Notes: generated from the letters alone by a model not told the origin. 64,000 nucleotides of DNA from Roseivivax jejudonensis (GCF_900172265.1 NZ_FWFK01000001.1:868001-932000), one strand, 5' to 3'; shown: positions 9,572-18,648, counted from the stretch's first letter. Numbers and translations: made by a program.

Positions 9572-12500
9572 TCAGTTCGTCGGCACCACGTCGTCGGGCG
9601 CGTCGGCAAAGACCATCTCCTCCACCGCGACGAGCGACACCGTCTCTCCTCCGCGTGAAGCGAGAAGCCGGGGCCCGTCCTCGGCGAAGCGCCAGTCCCC
9701 GCGGACGCCGGGCAATACCGCCCGGTCGCGGCCCGGACCGCCGTGAAGCGCGTCGCCGCCGCCGCCCGAAATCAGGATGTCGGCTCCCGGCCCGCCGAGA
9801 AGCACATCCGCCGCCGGCGTTCCACGTACCTCCGCGTCCTCCCCGAACGCGTGGCGCGTCACGCCGCCGGCAAAGGTGCCCGGCGCGCGGTCCTCCCACT
9901 CGACCGGCGCGCTGGCATTGTGCGCCATGAGCACATCCCATCGCGGATTGGCATCGAGCAGGTGCCGCAACGCGCCCCAGCTGCCCCATTTCGACGGCGG
10001 CGCGACATCGACGAACGCGTTGAAGAGGCGGCCGCCCGCCGCGCTCCAGCCGTCGAGCGCATCGCGGTAGATCCCGGCGATCTCGGGCGAGTAGTTGAAC
10101 GCGATCAGAAAGTCCGTCAGCCGGTCGTCGTCGATGTCCGCCATTCCGGAACTGACGTGGCTTCCGCCCTCGTACATGATGAAGTCGAGCTCGGCCTCGC
10201 GCGCGACGGCACCGTGATAGGGCCAGTATTCCTCGGTCATGGTCCGCAGCCCGGTCTCGCGGACGAGCGTCTCCATCGCCGCGAAGGCGCGGTCGAACCT
10301 GTGCTCCGCCACGTATTCGCGCAGCGCGACCCGGCTCAGCCCCTCGGCCTCTCCGGCGGCGCGCGCCGCGGCCTCGGCCCGATCGAGCCAGTCGCGGATC
10401 GCCGCGACGGTCTCGGCATCGCCGTGATCGTGGCTGAAATACCCCGTCACCGCGTAGGCGTCGAAACTCTCCTGCGGCATGCGCCCGAGGGTCAGGAAGG
10501 CCAGCGGCGAGCGCAGCACGTGCTGCTCGAGCCCGGGCCAGCCGGTATGTACGGCGACCACCCGAACGAGCCGCTCCGCCGCCGCGTCGCCGAAGACCTC
10601 GGTCCAGATGTCCATGACCTGCGCGGCGCGCAGCCCGTAATACTGGACCCAGCCCGTCCCGCTTTCGCCCCACATCTCGGCCGCGCGCGACTCGGCCCAT
10701 TTCGACTGCGCGAACTGGAAGTTCCAGACCTCGTTGGAATACTCGACATAGGATTTCAGCTCGGGATGGAGCCCGTCGCGCACGGCCTCCCCGAACGCGC
10801 GGACGTAGGCGTCGTCGGCGGCGTGCGGCAGGGTGAACCACGGATCGGCGCGCACGCGGTTGGCCAGCGCGATCATAACCGGCAGCGGCACGCCCCATTC
10901 GGCCCAGGTGTAGTCGTCGACGCGCGGTCGATCCTCCCAGCGCGAGATCACGGAGTCGTTCGTCGCCATCCAATCCATGAACCGCAGCGCGCGCGCGTCG
11001 CCGATCCGGTCGAGCCAGAGCGGATTGAACAGCGCCCCTGCCTCGTGCAGCGGCAGGTTCTCCTCTTGCACGACCGAAATGTTGCGGATCGGATCCTGCG
11101 GGTCGGTCGCGACGATCCCGATTCCCACCGGCCCCTCGCCCGGCGCGTAGTGAAAGCGCGCTTCGCCCGGCGCGTAGTTCACACGTTGCGCCCGCCCCGA
11201 CAGGCGGATCTCGCCCCTGCCGTCGTATCGCACGACATAGCTGCCGCGCAGGTGCTCTGCCGCCTCCGGCTGGTCGGTCAGGATCAGCGCCTCGATCTTC
11301 TCGACCCCCTCGGGCACGCGAAGCGGCCAGCCATGCGCATCGAGATGACCGCCCGCGCGAAGCTCGGCCACCTCGACGCCGCCCCATTGGCCGGGAAGGT
11401 GGCCGATCCACGGACGGGCGGTCTTCATCAGGTCGACGAAAGGGTGCTGCGTTGACCAGTCGGCGATTTCGTAGAGCCCGAATGCCAGCGCAGGCTCGTC
11501 CGCCGGTCGCGCTCCGCGCGGCGGCAGCGCGATGTCGCGGCGCTCCGGCAGCGGCCGGTCGGCGGGCGCGATCGCGGCAAGATCCGTCGCCGACGCCTCC
11601 GCGTTCGTGCTTTCCTGCGCTTGGGCGGCCTCGGCCGCCTCGGTCTCGGGCTGTGTGTCGGCCGCTGCCGCGTCCTCGTCCGTGGGCGCCGCGGCGTCAG
11701 ATGCGGCCGCCTGTTCCACGTCCGGCGCTTCGGCCGCGGGCCCGGCGGATCCGAAGTCGCGCGCACCGAAGGCCTGCACGCGATCGCGGATCAGGGCCGC
11801 GATCTCGGGCCATGCCGCCCGAAGCTCTTCGGCGATCGTGTCCGGCAGTTCCACGCTCTCGGGCGGCGCCGTGTCGTAGAGCACCGCGTAGGTCACTGCC
11901 GCGGCGAGGAGGTACGTCTCCTCGGTCCCGTGCGGCGCATCATCGAGGTAGAACACCTCCGGGCCCAGATCGGACAGCGGTCCGGTCATGATCTCCGACA
12001 GGATCGGGCCCGCCGGGATCAGGCCGATCCGCGCCTCGGGCCGTTCGGCCCGCATCTCTGACAGAAGCTCCTCGAACCATGCGTGGTAGTCGCCCTGGTT
12101 GTAGGCGTGATAGCGGCGCAGTCCGCGTGCCCGGGGCGGAAAGCCGTACTGCTCCATGTCGGCCCAGCCCTCGTAGAGAAAGAGCGGTGCGCCGGGGGTT
12201 TCGGCGGCGATCCGGTCGAGCAGCGCCAGCGCCGCATCCCGCGGGTTGCCGTCGATGTGCCAGTAGTCGGCGTCGATCGCCTGCCCCTGCGCCCAGTTGA
12301 TCGGCGACACCACGATCGTGTCGTAGGCCGACAGCTCTTCGGCGTCGCTCTCGGTAATCCCGTCGACGAACCATTGCGGTTCGATGGGATGAAACGCGGC
12401 CTCGGCCAGCGAGCTCCACCGACCGTCGAGCGTGATCTCCCGCCCGTCGGCCGCGCCGAGCCGACCCAGCCAGTAGGGCACGTTCGTGCGCGGCTCGTCG

Positions 12501-12622
12501 GGGTGGTGCACGAGCGAGTGACCGAAGACGAATATCCGGCCGGGGTCCGCTGCGGCGCCCTCGCGCGCGCCGCCGACAAGGCAGAGACCGAAGACGAAGA
12601 GGGAAATGAAAATGGCGCGCAT
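9572..12622 (-). CDS. Secreted SGNH-hydrolase + GH-A-like glycosidase + RTX calcium-repeat protein
   Basis: About 1016 residues. The start at 12622 gives a clear signal peptide (MRAIFISLFVFGLCLVGG, cut near AAA). The N-terminal part looks like an SGNH/GDSL hydrolase: GHSL near residue 35 for the serine block and DDAPH near 226 for the DxxH block. An Ala/Glu-rich linker (about 290-365) follows. The central part has EYSNEVW near 630 and IMYEGG near 815, which fit the acid/base NE and nucleophile Glu of clan GH-A glycosidases. The tail (about 930-970) has GGxGxD-type nonapeptides of RTX calcium-binding proteins, often linked to type I secretion, although here a Sec signal is present. Similar proteins are called cellulose-binding or calcium-binding. 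A longer open frame upstream of 12622 is not coding-like. Substrate unknown. Confidence 0.75.
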   Translation of the reverse strand: MRAIFISLFVFGLCLVGGAREGAAADPGRIFVFGHSLVHHPDEPRTNVPYWLGRLGAADGREITLDGRWSSLAEAAFHPIEPQWFVDGITESDAEELSAYDTIVVSPINWAQGQAIDADYWHIDGNPRDAALALLDRIAAETPGAPLFLYEGWADMEQYGFPPRARGLRRYHAYNQGDYHAWFEELLSEMRAERPEARIGLIPAGPILSEIMTGPLSDLGPEVFYLDDAPHGTEETYLLAAAVTYAVLYDTAPPESVELPDTIAEELRAAWPEIAALIRDRVQAFGARDFGSAGPAAEAPDVEQAAASDAAAPTDEDAAAADTQPETEAAEAAQAQESTNAEASATDLAAIAPADRPLPERRDIALPPRGARPADEPALAFGLYEIADWSTQHPFVDLMKTARPWIGHLPGQWGGVEVAELRAGGHLDAHGWPLRVPEGVEKIEALILTDQPEAAEHLRGSYVVRYDGRGEIRLSGRAQRVNYAPGEARFHYAPGEGPVGIGIVATDPQDPIRNISVVQEENLPLHEAGALFNPLWLDRIGDARALRFMDWMATNDSVISRWEDRPRVDDYTWAEWGVPLPVMIALANRVRADPWFTLPHAADDAYVRAFGEAVRDGLHPELKSYVEYSNEVWNFQFAQSKWAESRAAEMWGESGTGWVQYYGLRAAQVMDIWTEVFGDAAAERLVRVVAVHTGWPGLEQHVLRSPLAFLTLGRMPQESFDAYAVTGYFSHDHGDAETVAAIRDWLDRAEAAARAAGEAEGLSRVALREYVAEHRFDRAFAAMETLVRETGLRTMTEEYWPYHGAVAREAELDFIMYEGGSHVSSGMADIDDDRLTDFLIAFNYSPEIAGIYRDALDGWSAAGGRLFNAFVDVAPPSKWGSWGALRHLLDANPRWDVLMAHNASAPVEWEDRAPGTFAGGVTRHAFGEDAEVRGTPAADVLLGGPGADILISGGGGDALHGGPGRDRAVLPGVRGDWRFAEDGPRLLASRGGETVSLVAVEEMVFADAPDDVVPTN

Positions 12623-12792
12623 GGATCCTCGAACCGGGCAAAATGATGCTGGAAAGGCGCCCGCAGGATAGGTCAGCGCCGAGCCCCCGCAAACGGTTTT
12701 CCGCTCACACGCGCGCGATGCGCGCGGGCCTGTCGCACCGGCGGGCGGAGTGGTAGAGACCGGTCGCGAACCGACGGGGAGGACCGAGCGCG

Positions 12793-14172
12793 ATGACAGA
12801 CCGAAGCGACACGATCGCGCGCCTGCGCGCGCTCCTCGGTGACCGCCTGTCGACCGGCGCCTCGGTGCGCGAGATGCACGGCCGCGACGAAGCCTATTCC
12901 GCACCCGCCCTGCCCGAGGCCGTGGCTTTCCCCGAAACCACCGCCGAAGTGTCCGAGATCGTCCGCATCTGCGCCGCGTCGGACTGCCCGGTCGTGCCGT
13001 TCGGCGTCGGCACATCCCTCGAAGGGCACGTGATCCCGCTGCGCGGCGGGATCAGCATCGACCTCGGCCGAATGAGCAGGATCCTCGAAGTCCACGAGGC
13101 CGATCTCGACGTGACGGTCGAACCCGGCGTGACCCGCAAGGCACTGAACGAGGCGCTGCGCGCGAGCGGGCTCATGTTCACCGTCGATCCGGGCGCCGAC
13201 GCCACGCTGGGCGGCATGGCCGCGACACGGGCGTCCGGCACCAACGCCGTGCGCTACGGCACGATGCGCGAAACCGTGCTCGGCCTCGAGGTCGTGCTGG
13301 CCGACGGCACTGTGATCGAGACCGGGACACGGGCCAAGAAGTCCTCGGCGGGCTACGACCTCACGCACCTCTTCGTCGGGTCCGAGGGCACGCTGGGCAT
13401 CATCACCCGACTGACCCTGCGCCTCCACGGCATCCCCGAGCAGATCTCGGCGGCGACGGCGGCCTTCCCGAGCGTCGCCGCAGCGGTCGACACGGTGATC
13501 CTCGCGATCCAGATGGGCATCCCCCTCGCCCGGGTCGAACTGCTCGACGCGGTGCAGATGCGCGGCATGGCGGCCTACAACCCCGATCTCGGTCTCGCCG
13601 AGGCGCCGCATCTCTTCCTGGAATTTCACGGCTCGCCCGCCGGCGTGGAGGAGCAGGTCGCGCAGTTCCGCGAGATCGCCGAGGCACAGGGCGCCGCGGA
13701 TTTCGCCTGGGCGAGCCGGCCCGAGGACCGCAGCCGCCTGTGGGACGCGCGGCACAACGCCTATTATGCCGGCAAGGCGCTGCGCCCCGGCGCCGACAGC
13801 ATGGTCACCGATGTCTGCGTGCCGATCTCGGCGCTTGCCGAATGCATCGCCGCCGCGCAGGAGGCGGCGGACGAGGCCGGCCTTCTCGCGCCCCTGGTCG
13901 GGCATGTCGGCGACGGCAACTTCCACATGCTGATCCTCATCGAGCCGGACAATTCCGAGGAACTGGCCCGCGCGAAGGATCTCGCGCACCGGATCAACCG
14001 CCTCGCGCTGTCCTTCGGTGGCACCGTCACCGGAGAGCACGGCATCGGCTCGGGCAAGATGCGCTACATGGAAGAAGAGCACGGGCCCGCCTGGGCGGTG
14101 ATGGGCACGATCAAGCGCGCGCTCGATCCGAAGGGGATCCTCAATCCCGGAAAGCTCGTCCAGCAGAACTGA
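12793..14172 (+). CDS. FAD-linked D-2-hydroxyacid dehydrogenase (GlcD/D-lactate dehydrogenase family)
   Basis: Oxidises D-lactate, glycolate or a related D-2-hydroxyacid, passing electrons to cytochrome c or quinone. The 459 residues match the family length. The N-terminal PCMH-type FAD domain shows GVGTSLEGH near residue 75 and GSEGTLGIITRLTLRL near 200. The C-terminal substrate domain has GHVGDGNFH near 375 and TGEHGIGSGK near 416, which carry the metal and catalytic histidines. The FAD-domain layout resembles bacterial homologues of yeast DLD1, so D-lactate is the best guess; glycolate oxidase subunit GlcD is the alternative, but no glcE/glcF genes are near. It is divergent from the secreted glycosidase-like gene and convergent with the NlpC/P60 gene, with a gap of only 6 bases. 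Confidence 0.88.
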   Translation: MTDRSDTIARLRALLGDRLSTGASVREMHGRDEAYSAPALPEAVAFPETTAEVSEIVRICAASDCPVVPFGVGTSLEGHVIPLRGGISIDLGRMSRILEVHEADLDVTVEPGVTRKALNEALRASGLMFTVDPGADATLGGMAATRASGTNAVRYGTMRETVLGLEVVLADGTVIETGTRAKKSSAGYDLTHLFVGSEGTLGIITRLTLRLHGIPEQISAATAAFPSVAAAVDTVILAIQMGIPLARVELLDAVQMRGMAAYNPDLGLAEAPHLFLEFHGSPAGVEEQVAQFREIAEAQGAADFAWASRPEDRSRLWDARHNAYYAGKALRPGADSMVTDVCVPISALAECIAAAQEAADEAGLLAPLVGHVGDGNFHMLILIEPDNSEELARAKDLAHRINRLALSFGGTVTGEHGIGSGKMRYMEEEHGPAWAVMGTIKRALDPKGILNPGKLVQQN

Positions 14173-14178
14173 CCGGGC

Positions 14179-15006
14179 TCAGCCCGCGGGGCGAAGCCGG
14201 CGCGTCACCGGCCCGTCGCCCTGCGCCGCGATCCGGTCGATCGCGGCGTCGATCGGCTCGTACGCCACGGCCATCGCGTGGGCGTTTGCGTGCAGCAGCG
14301 TGCGGTCGTCGGAAACCCACGCCACATGACCGCGCCAGAAGAGCAGATCCCCGCGTCGAAGCGGATCGCCGTCGTCGAGCGTGTCGCCCCTCATCGCCTC
14401 CTGCAGGTCGCTGTCGCCCGGCGCGTCCCGGCCGCAGGCCCAGAGCGCGATCTGCACGAGCCCCGAACAATCGATGCCGAAGGCCGAGTTCCCGCCCCAG
14501 AGGTAGGGCGTACCGACGAGGCGCGCGGCCACGGCGACAGGGTCGGCCTCGGGCGCGTCGAGCGGTGCGAGATGCTTGAGCGGGACATGGCCCGCGTCCG
14601 TCTCTGCAAAGCGGTCGTCCTGTCCGCGAACGGCAAGTCCGGCGCCGATGCTGAGCGCCATGATCTCCCGCGTCTTCATGTCCGGGTCCGGGTAGGAATG
14701 GGTCTGCCGCACGCACACCCGGTGCGTCGGCGCGGGCCCATCCCCCAGCGCCGCCTCGGTCACGTACCCGACGTATCCGTCCGCAGCGGCCTCGACGAAG
14801 GCCCAGCCCGAACGGCGTTCGTAGACCGTGACGGCAGCGCCGCGCAGAAGCTGCCGGTCCCGCGCGCCCCCGGGCGCCGCGCAGAGATCGCACACGCCGG
14901 CAACCACCCGCGCCGGCGTGCCGTCGGTGAAGCGCGGTGCCTCCACGGTTCCGCGCAGGCGGGTCGCCGCGACATGCGCGTTCGCGGGCGTGAGCCGGCG
15001 ATCCAT
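14179..15006 (-). CDS. NlpC/P60 family cell-wall peptidase with N-terminal SH3-like domains
   Basis: A peptidoglycan endopeptidase of 275 residues. The C-terminal NlpC/P60 domain has the catalytic Cys in GIDCSGLVQ (near 178) and the catalytic His in GHVAWVSDD (near 226). The N-terminal part (about 30-150) resembles the SH3b-type wall-binding domains seen in gamma-D-glutamyl-diamino acid peptidases. No signal peptide is evident, so a cytoplasmic role in muropeptide recycling is as likely as a periplasmic one. Its ATG at 15006 overlaps the stop of the upstream M17 aminopeptidase (TGATG), which couples the two. This pairing supports joint breakdown of wall-derived peptides: the NlpC/P60 enzyme cuts the stem peptide and the aminopeptidase trims it. 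Confidence 0.88.
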   Translation of the reverse strand: MDRRLTPANAHVAATRLRGTVEAPRFTDGTPARVVAGVCDLCAAPGGARDRQLLRGAAVTVYERRSGWAFVEAAADGYVGYVTEAALGDGPAPTHRVCVRQTHSYPDPDMKTREIMALSIGAGLAVRGQDDRFAETDAGHVPLKHLAPLDAPEADPVAVAARLVGTPYLWGGNSAFGIDCSGLVQIALWACGRDAPGDSDLQEAMRGDTLDDGDPLRRGDLLFWRGHVAWVSDDRTLLHANAHAMAVAYEPIDAAIDRIAAQGDGPVTRRLRPAG

Positions 15007-16391
15007 CAGAGCCCCAGGAGATCCGGCAGCGCGCCGAGGATCGTGCGCGGCCCCTGCCCGAGCCCGCCCTTCGTGCGCCCGGGCGCGGCCGATTGCTGCC
15101 ACGAGAAGATGTCGAAATGGGCGTAGGCGGGCGTGTCGGTGACGAAGCGGCGCAGGAACAGCGCGGCGGTGATCGACCCCGCGAAGCCGCCCTTCGGCGC
15201 GTTGTCGAGATCGGCGATGCCGGGTTCGATCATCTCTTCGTAGGGGGTGTGGAAGGGCAGCCGCCACACCGGATCCGCCGCCGGGCCGGCCGCCGCCTCG
15301 AACGCCGCCGCGATCCGGTCCTCGGTCGCGTAGAACGGCGCGATATCGGCGCCGAGCGCAACGCGCGCGGCGCCCGTCAGGGTCGCCATCGACACGATCA
15401 GGTCCGGCGTCTCCTCGTCGGCGAGCGCGAGCGCATCGGCCAGCACGAGCCGCCCCTCGGCGTCGGTGTTGTTGATCTCGACGGTCAGCCCCTTGCGCGA
15501 GGTCAGGATGTCCTGCGGGCGGAAACTCTCGTCCGATACCGAGTTCTCGACAGCCGGGATCAGCACGCGCAGCCGGACCTTGAGGCCCAGCGCCATGATC
15601 GCCTGAGCGAGCCCCAGGACATTGGCCGCGCCGCCCATGTCCTTCTTCATCAGGCCCATCGACCCGGCCGGCTTCAGGTTGAGGCCGCCGGTGTCGAAGC
15701 ACACGCCTTTCCCCACGAGCGTCACCGCCGGGCCCTCGGATCCCCAGCGCATGTCGATCAGCCGCGGATCCTGGTCGGCGGCCCGGCCGACCGCGTGGAT
15801 CATCGGGAAGTTCGCTGCGAGCAGGGCGTCGCCCGTTGTCACCTCGATCGTCGCGCCCCGCGCCTCGGCCAGGCTGCGCGCAGCGGCTTCCAGAGCCTCG
15901 GGCCCCATGTCGGCGGCCGGGGTGTTGACCAGATCGCGGGTCAGCGCCTCGGCCGCGGCCAGCGTCTCGAGCCGTGCGGCGTCGACGCCGTCGGGCGCGA
16001 CGAGTCGCGCCACCGGAGCCGACTGCGCGCGGTACCGGTCGAAGGTGTAACCCGACAGGAGCCAGCCGAGCGCTTCGATCTCCGCCGCCGCGTCCGGCAG
16101 TCCCGAGGCCACCTGCCACGGTCCTTCGGGCAACTGCGCCGCGATTGCGGCCAGCGGAAAGCGCGTGCGCGCACGGCTCGCCGCGCTGCCGTAGCCGCCC
16201 AGCGCGCCGATCGGCGTTCCGTCCTCCCCGGGCAGGATCAGCGCGGTGCCCTGGGCGCCGGTGAAGGTGGACGCTCCGACCCAGGCTCGGATTCGGTCGG
16301 GCTGACCATCGAGCCAGGCGTCCACGCCGCCCGCCTCGATCAGATGCAGCGGAAGCGCGGACTCGGAATGGGCGGCGAAGGTCAGGGGCAT
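15006..16391 (-). CDS. Leucyl aminopeptidase family M17
   Basis: A two-metal cytoplasmic aminopeptidase of 461 residues. It carries the family signature NTDAEGRLVLADAL (about 304-317) and the lysine/aspartate metal segment VGKGVCFDTGG (near 224). The start at 16391 (MPLTFAAHS) is chosen because GGAG lies 5 bases before it; a frame-open ATG at 16439 has no such site. It forms a TGATG-coupled pair with the NlpC/P60 peptidase, so it may act on peptides released from the wall as well as in general peptide turnover. It is upstream in its transcription unit, and the gap to 16514 is short and holds no visible hairpin with a T tract. Confidence 0.92.
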   Translation of the reverse strand: MPLTFAAHSESALPLHLIEAGGVDAWLDGQPDRIRAWVGASTFTGAQGTALILPGEDGTPIGALGGYGSAASRARTRFPLAAIAAQLPEGPWQVASGLPDAAAEIEALGWLLSGYTFDRYRAQSAPVARLVAPDGVDAARLETLAAAEALTRDLVNTPAADMGPEALEAAARSLAEARGATIEVTTGDALLAANFPMIHAVGRAADQDPRLIDMRWGSEGPAVTLVGKGVCFDTGGLNLKPAGSMGLMKKDMGGAANVLGLAQAIMALGLKVRLRVLIPAVENSVSDESFRPQDILTSRKGLTVEINNTDAEGRLVLADALALADEETPDLIVSMATLTGAARVALGADIAPFYATEDRIAAAFEAAAGPAADPVWRLPFHTPYEEMIEPGIADLDNAPKGGFAGSITAALFLRRFVTDTPAYAHFDIFSWQQSAAPGRTKGGLGQGPRTILGALPDLLGL

Positions 16392-16513
16392 GGTCGCTCC
16401 GGTATCGGGATCGGGTCTGGAGATCAGGCCGCTCATCACGCGGCATCGCGCCGGAGCCTATTGCGCGCTGCGGGATCCGCAAGCCCTCCACCGGCCGCAA
16501 GCGGCAGGTCGCA

Positions 16514-16894
16514 TCATCCGATCAGGGCCCCGGTCTCCCAGACCGCGACGAGCGAGCGTTCTCCGACCCGCAGGAGCCGGGCGAGGGTCGCCGCCAGCGC
16601 CACGCCATCCCCCGCCGACAACGTGTCGCGCACCGCCCCTGCCACCGCCGCGAGCTTGACCATGCCGAGCGCGCCGGCGCACGCCTCGACGTCCTGCAGG
16701 GCGCGCGCCATGCCACGGGCGTCGTCGCCGCGCCACGCCGCCTCGACTGCCGCGAGGTCCAGCGCGAGCTGCTCCAGCGCGGCGGCCAGGCACGCCTCCG
16801 GCGCGTCGGGGTCGAAGCCGGCGCACACGACGCTCAGCTGGTCGAGGTCGAGCGCCACCCGCTCTTCCGGAATCATGAGCTGTTGACGGATCAT
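16514..16894 (-). CDS. Small helical protein resembling a phosphotransfer (HPt) domain without its histidine
   Basis: A 126-residue, Ala-rich, all-helical protein. The start ATG at 16894 has a good site (AAGGAGAG, 5 bases away), which marks it as a real gene. The second half (DVEACAGALGMVKLAAVAGAVRDTL) follows the spacing of an HPt helix, HxxKGxxxxxGxxxLxxxA, but no histidine occupies the phosphoacceptor place. If the relation is true, it would be a pseudo-HPt that binds a kinase or receiver domain without passing phosphate. No kinase or receiver gene is next to it. It is divergent from the carbonic anhydrase gene. I do not recognise a named family and the HPt reading is tentative. Confidence 0.6.
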   Translation of the reverse strand: MIRQQLMIPEERVALDLDQLSVVCAGFDPDAPEACLAAALEQLALDLAAVEAAWRGDDARGMARALQDVEACAGALGMVKLAAVAGAVRDTLSAGDGVALAATLARLLRVGERSLVAVWETGALIG

Positions 16895-17041
16895 GCCGCT
16901 CTCCTTCCTATCGCCCCGGATCACCCGGGCCGGACCATCGTGCACAAGCCTTTCGGTTTGCTTTCCGGCTCGGCGCCTTTTCCCTCGAAACCGCCGGGAA
17001 TCGGCGCTATCCCGCTCTGCGACGTCTGGAACGGAGACCCC

Positions 17042-17695
17042 ATGCAGCACGCGAAACCCCTCCCGGCCCTGCTCGCGCAGCGCTACCACGGATGGAAAGC
17101 GACCACCCACGCAGAGAATGCCGCCTGGTACCAGCGCCTCGCGACCGAGGGTCAGCGGCCCAAGGCCATGGTGATCTCGTGCTGCGACAGCCGGGTGCAC
17201 GTCACCTCGATCTTCGGGGCGGATACCGGCGAATTCTTCATTCACCGCAACATCGCCAACCTCGTGCCGCCCTACGAACCCGACGGCGCCCAGCACGGCA
17301 CCTCGGCGGCGGTCGAATTCGCGGTGACCGCCCTGCGGGTCGCGCACCTGATCATCGTCGGCCATTCCCGCTGCGGCGGTGTGCAGGGCTGCCTCGACAT
17401 GTGCGCCGGCCGCGCGCCGCAGCTCGAGGAAAAGACCAGCTTCGTCGGCCGCTGGATGGACCTGCTGCGACCCGGCTACGAGCGTGTCATGGCGCGCGAA
17501 CTGTCCGAGGACGCGCAGCCGCGCGCCCTCGAACAGGAGGCCGTTCTCGTGAGCCTCGAGAACCTGATGACCTTCCCCTTCGTGCGCGAGGCGGTCGAAG
17601 GCGGGCGGCTGAGCCTGCACGGCCTGTGGACCGAGATCGGCGAGGGCGATCTCGAGTATTACGACGCCGAGGACGGCCGCTTCCTGCCGGTGTGA
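17042..17695 (+). CDS. Beta-class carbonic anhydrase
   Basis: Interconverts CO2 and bicarbonate in the cytoplasm. The protein of 217 residues has the two zinc-ligand motifs of the beta class: CCDSR near residue 48 and GHSRCGG near 107-112, with the Asp/Arg dyad of the first motif present. The ATG at 17042 has GGAG 8 bases before it; the open frame extends upstream to 16883 but that part would overlap the divergent gene at 16894 and has no such site. It fits a role in anaplerotic bicarbonate supply, which is also used by carbamoyl-phosphate synthase elsewhere in this window. It is convergent with a small uncharacterised gene 4 bases downstream. Confidence 0.94.
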   Translation: MQHAKPLPALLAQRYHGWKATTHAENAAWYQRLATEGQRPKAMVISCCDSRVHVTSIFGADTGEFFIHRNIANLVPPYEPDGAQHGTSAAVEFAVTALRVAHLIIVGHSRCGGVQGCLDMCAGRAPQLEEKTSFVGRWMDLLRPGYERVMARELSEDAQPRALEQEAVLVSLENLMTFPFVREAVEGGRLSLHGLWTEIGEGDLEYYDAEDGRFLPV

Positions 17696-17699
17696 CCGC

Positions 17700-18005
17700 T
17701 CAGCGTGCGGCGAGCGCGGCCGAATGGCCGTCCGCCGTCGCCCGCAGCCGCGGCCGGCCCAATCGCCGCGCCAGCGCCGCCAGCGGACGGTCGAGATCGC
17801 TTCCCGTGCAGATCGGCCGCCCGCTCATCGCGTCGATGACCAGGAGCCGCCCGTCGCGGAACCCGAGCGTGTAGCCGCGCGCGGCGAGCGTCCGGGCCAG
17901 GCCGGGCCAGTCCGGCGCGGCATCGAGGAGCGGACGGAGAAAGCGCCGGAGCTGACAGCGGGTCTCGCTGTCGAGCTTGCCGGGGAGGGTCGTGTCGTCG
18001 GTCAT
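17700..18005 (-). CDS. Uncharacterised small protein, paralogue of the divergent neighbour
   Basis: 101 residues from the ATG at 18005. Residues about 15-80 align by eye with residues about 60-135 of the product of the divergent gene at 18141. Shared features are a QL..LR.LL start, an aromatic D/S-W position, L..xLAA...TL, a glycine turn, D...G...C..SD, and a closing RR.G.P. The neighbour has an extra N-terminal segment which this protein lacks. The two genes are head-to-head with about 135 bases between them, so they may share control. I do not recognise a named family; the repeated domain recalls C-terminal segments of some mobilisation proteins, but this is only a resemblance. Confidence 0.55.
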   Translation of the reverse strand: MTDDTTLPGKLDSETRCQLRRFLRPLLDAAPDWPGLARTLAARGYTLGFRDGRLLVIDAMSGRPICTGSDLDRPLAALARRLGRPRLRATADGHSAALAAR

Positions 18006-18140
18006 GCTCTGCCTCGTGGGTCGTGTTTTCCAACGAGGGTGCAGATTGCCCGGCCACCGCGCAGTCACGATGACGGGAGCAGGCCGCTTTCGTGGCGAAA
18101 TGTGACCCGGTTAACGCGGTCTTCAGGTCCGTGCGCCGAA

Positions 18141-18638
18141 ATGCCGGGCATGGAATGCACGACCGTCACCGTCACGATGCCCGCCGCTCTGGTCTCAGCC
18201 GCCCGGCGGCTGGCCCGCGCGCGCGACGTCAGCCTCGATCAGATCATTCGCCGCGCGCTCGACGCGGAGCTTCGCCGCGTGGCCGGGCCCGCGAAAACGC
18301 CCAACCGGGCGGATGAGCAGCTCGTCGGCGCCTTGCGGAGCCTCCTCGCCCGCGATTTCGGCGAGGCGCGCTCGTGGTCCGAGCTGCAATCCCGGCTCGC
18401 CGCGCATGACGTCACGCTGCGCGAGGCGGGCGGTGGCCTCGCGCTTCACGATCTCCCGGGCGGCGCCCGCCTCTGCAAGGCGTCCGACGTGGGCCACGCC
18501 TATCGCAGCCTCATGCGCCGCTTCGGGACCCCGTTTCCCGGACCCGGACGGACCCGGCCCGCGGTCCGACACGGTCATGCGCCACGAGGAGACGTCGACG
18601 ACGAAGAGGACGACATCGTGCTGATCGAACCGGAATGA
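18141..18638 (+). CDS. Uncharacterised protein with ribbon-helix-helix-like N terminus and conserved C-terminal domain
   Basis: 165 residues from ATG 18141 (a second ATG lies 9 bases on; neither has a clear ribosome site). The N terminus (TVTVTMPAALVSAARRLARARDV, then SLDQIIRRALDAEL) looks like a ribbon-helix-helix DNA-binding unit: a short beta strand followed by two helices. The middle (about 60-135) is a domain shared with the divergent small gene at 17700-18005, including the LCKASD and RRFGTPFPG segments that are strong candidates for conserved motifs. The last 15 residues are very acidic (DVDDEEDDI). It could be a small DNA-binding regulator. No function can be assigned with confidence. 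Confidence 0.6.
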   Translation: MPGMECTTVTVTMPAALVSAARRLARARDVSLDQIIRRALDAELRRVAGPAKTPNRADEQLVGALRSLLARDFGEARSWSELQSRLAAHDVTLREAGGGLALHDLPGGARLCKASDVGHAYRSLMRRFGTPFPGPGRTRPAVRHGHAPRGDVDDEEDDIVLIEPE

Positions 18639-18648
18639 CGGGAATGCC

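Noticed and set aside
12623-13015. N-terminal extension of the glycosidase-like protein
   Set aside because: Residues upstream of 12622 are Arg-rich and random-looking, would overlap the divergent dehydrogenase gene, and would bury the signal peptide.
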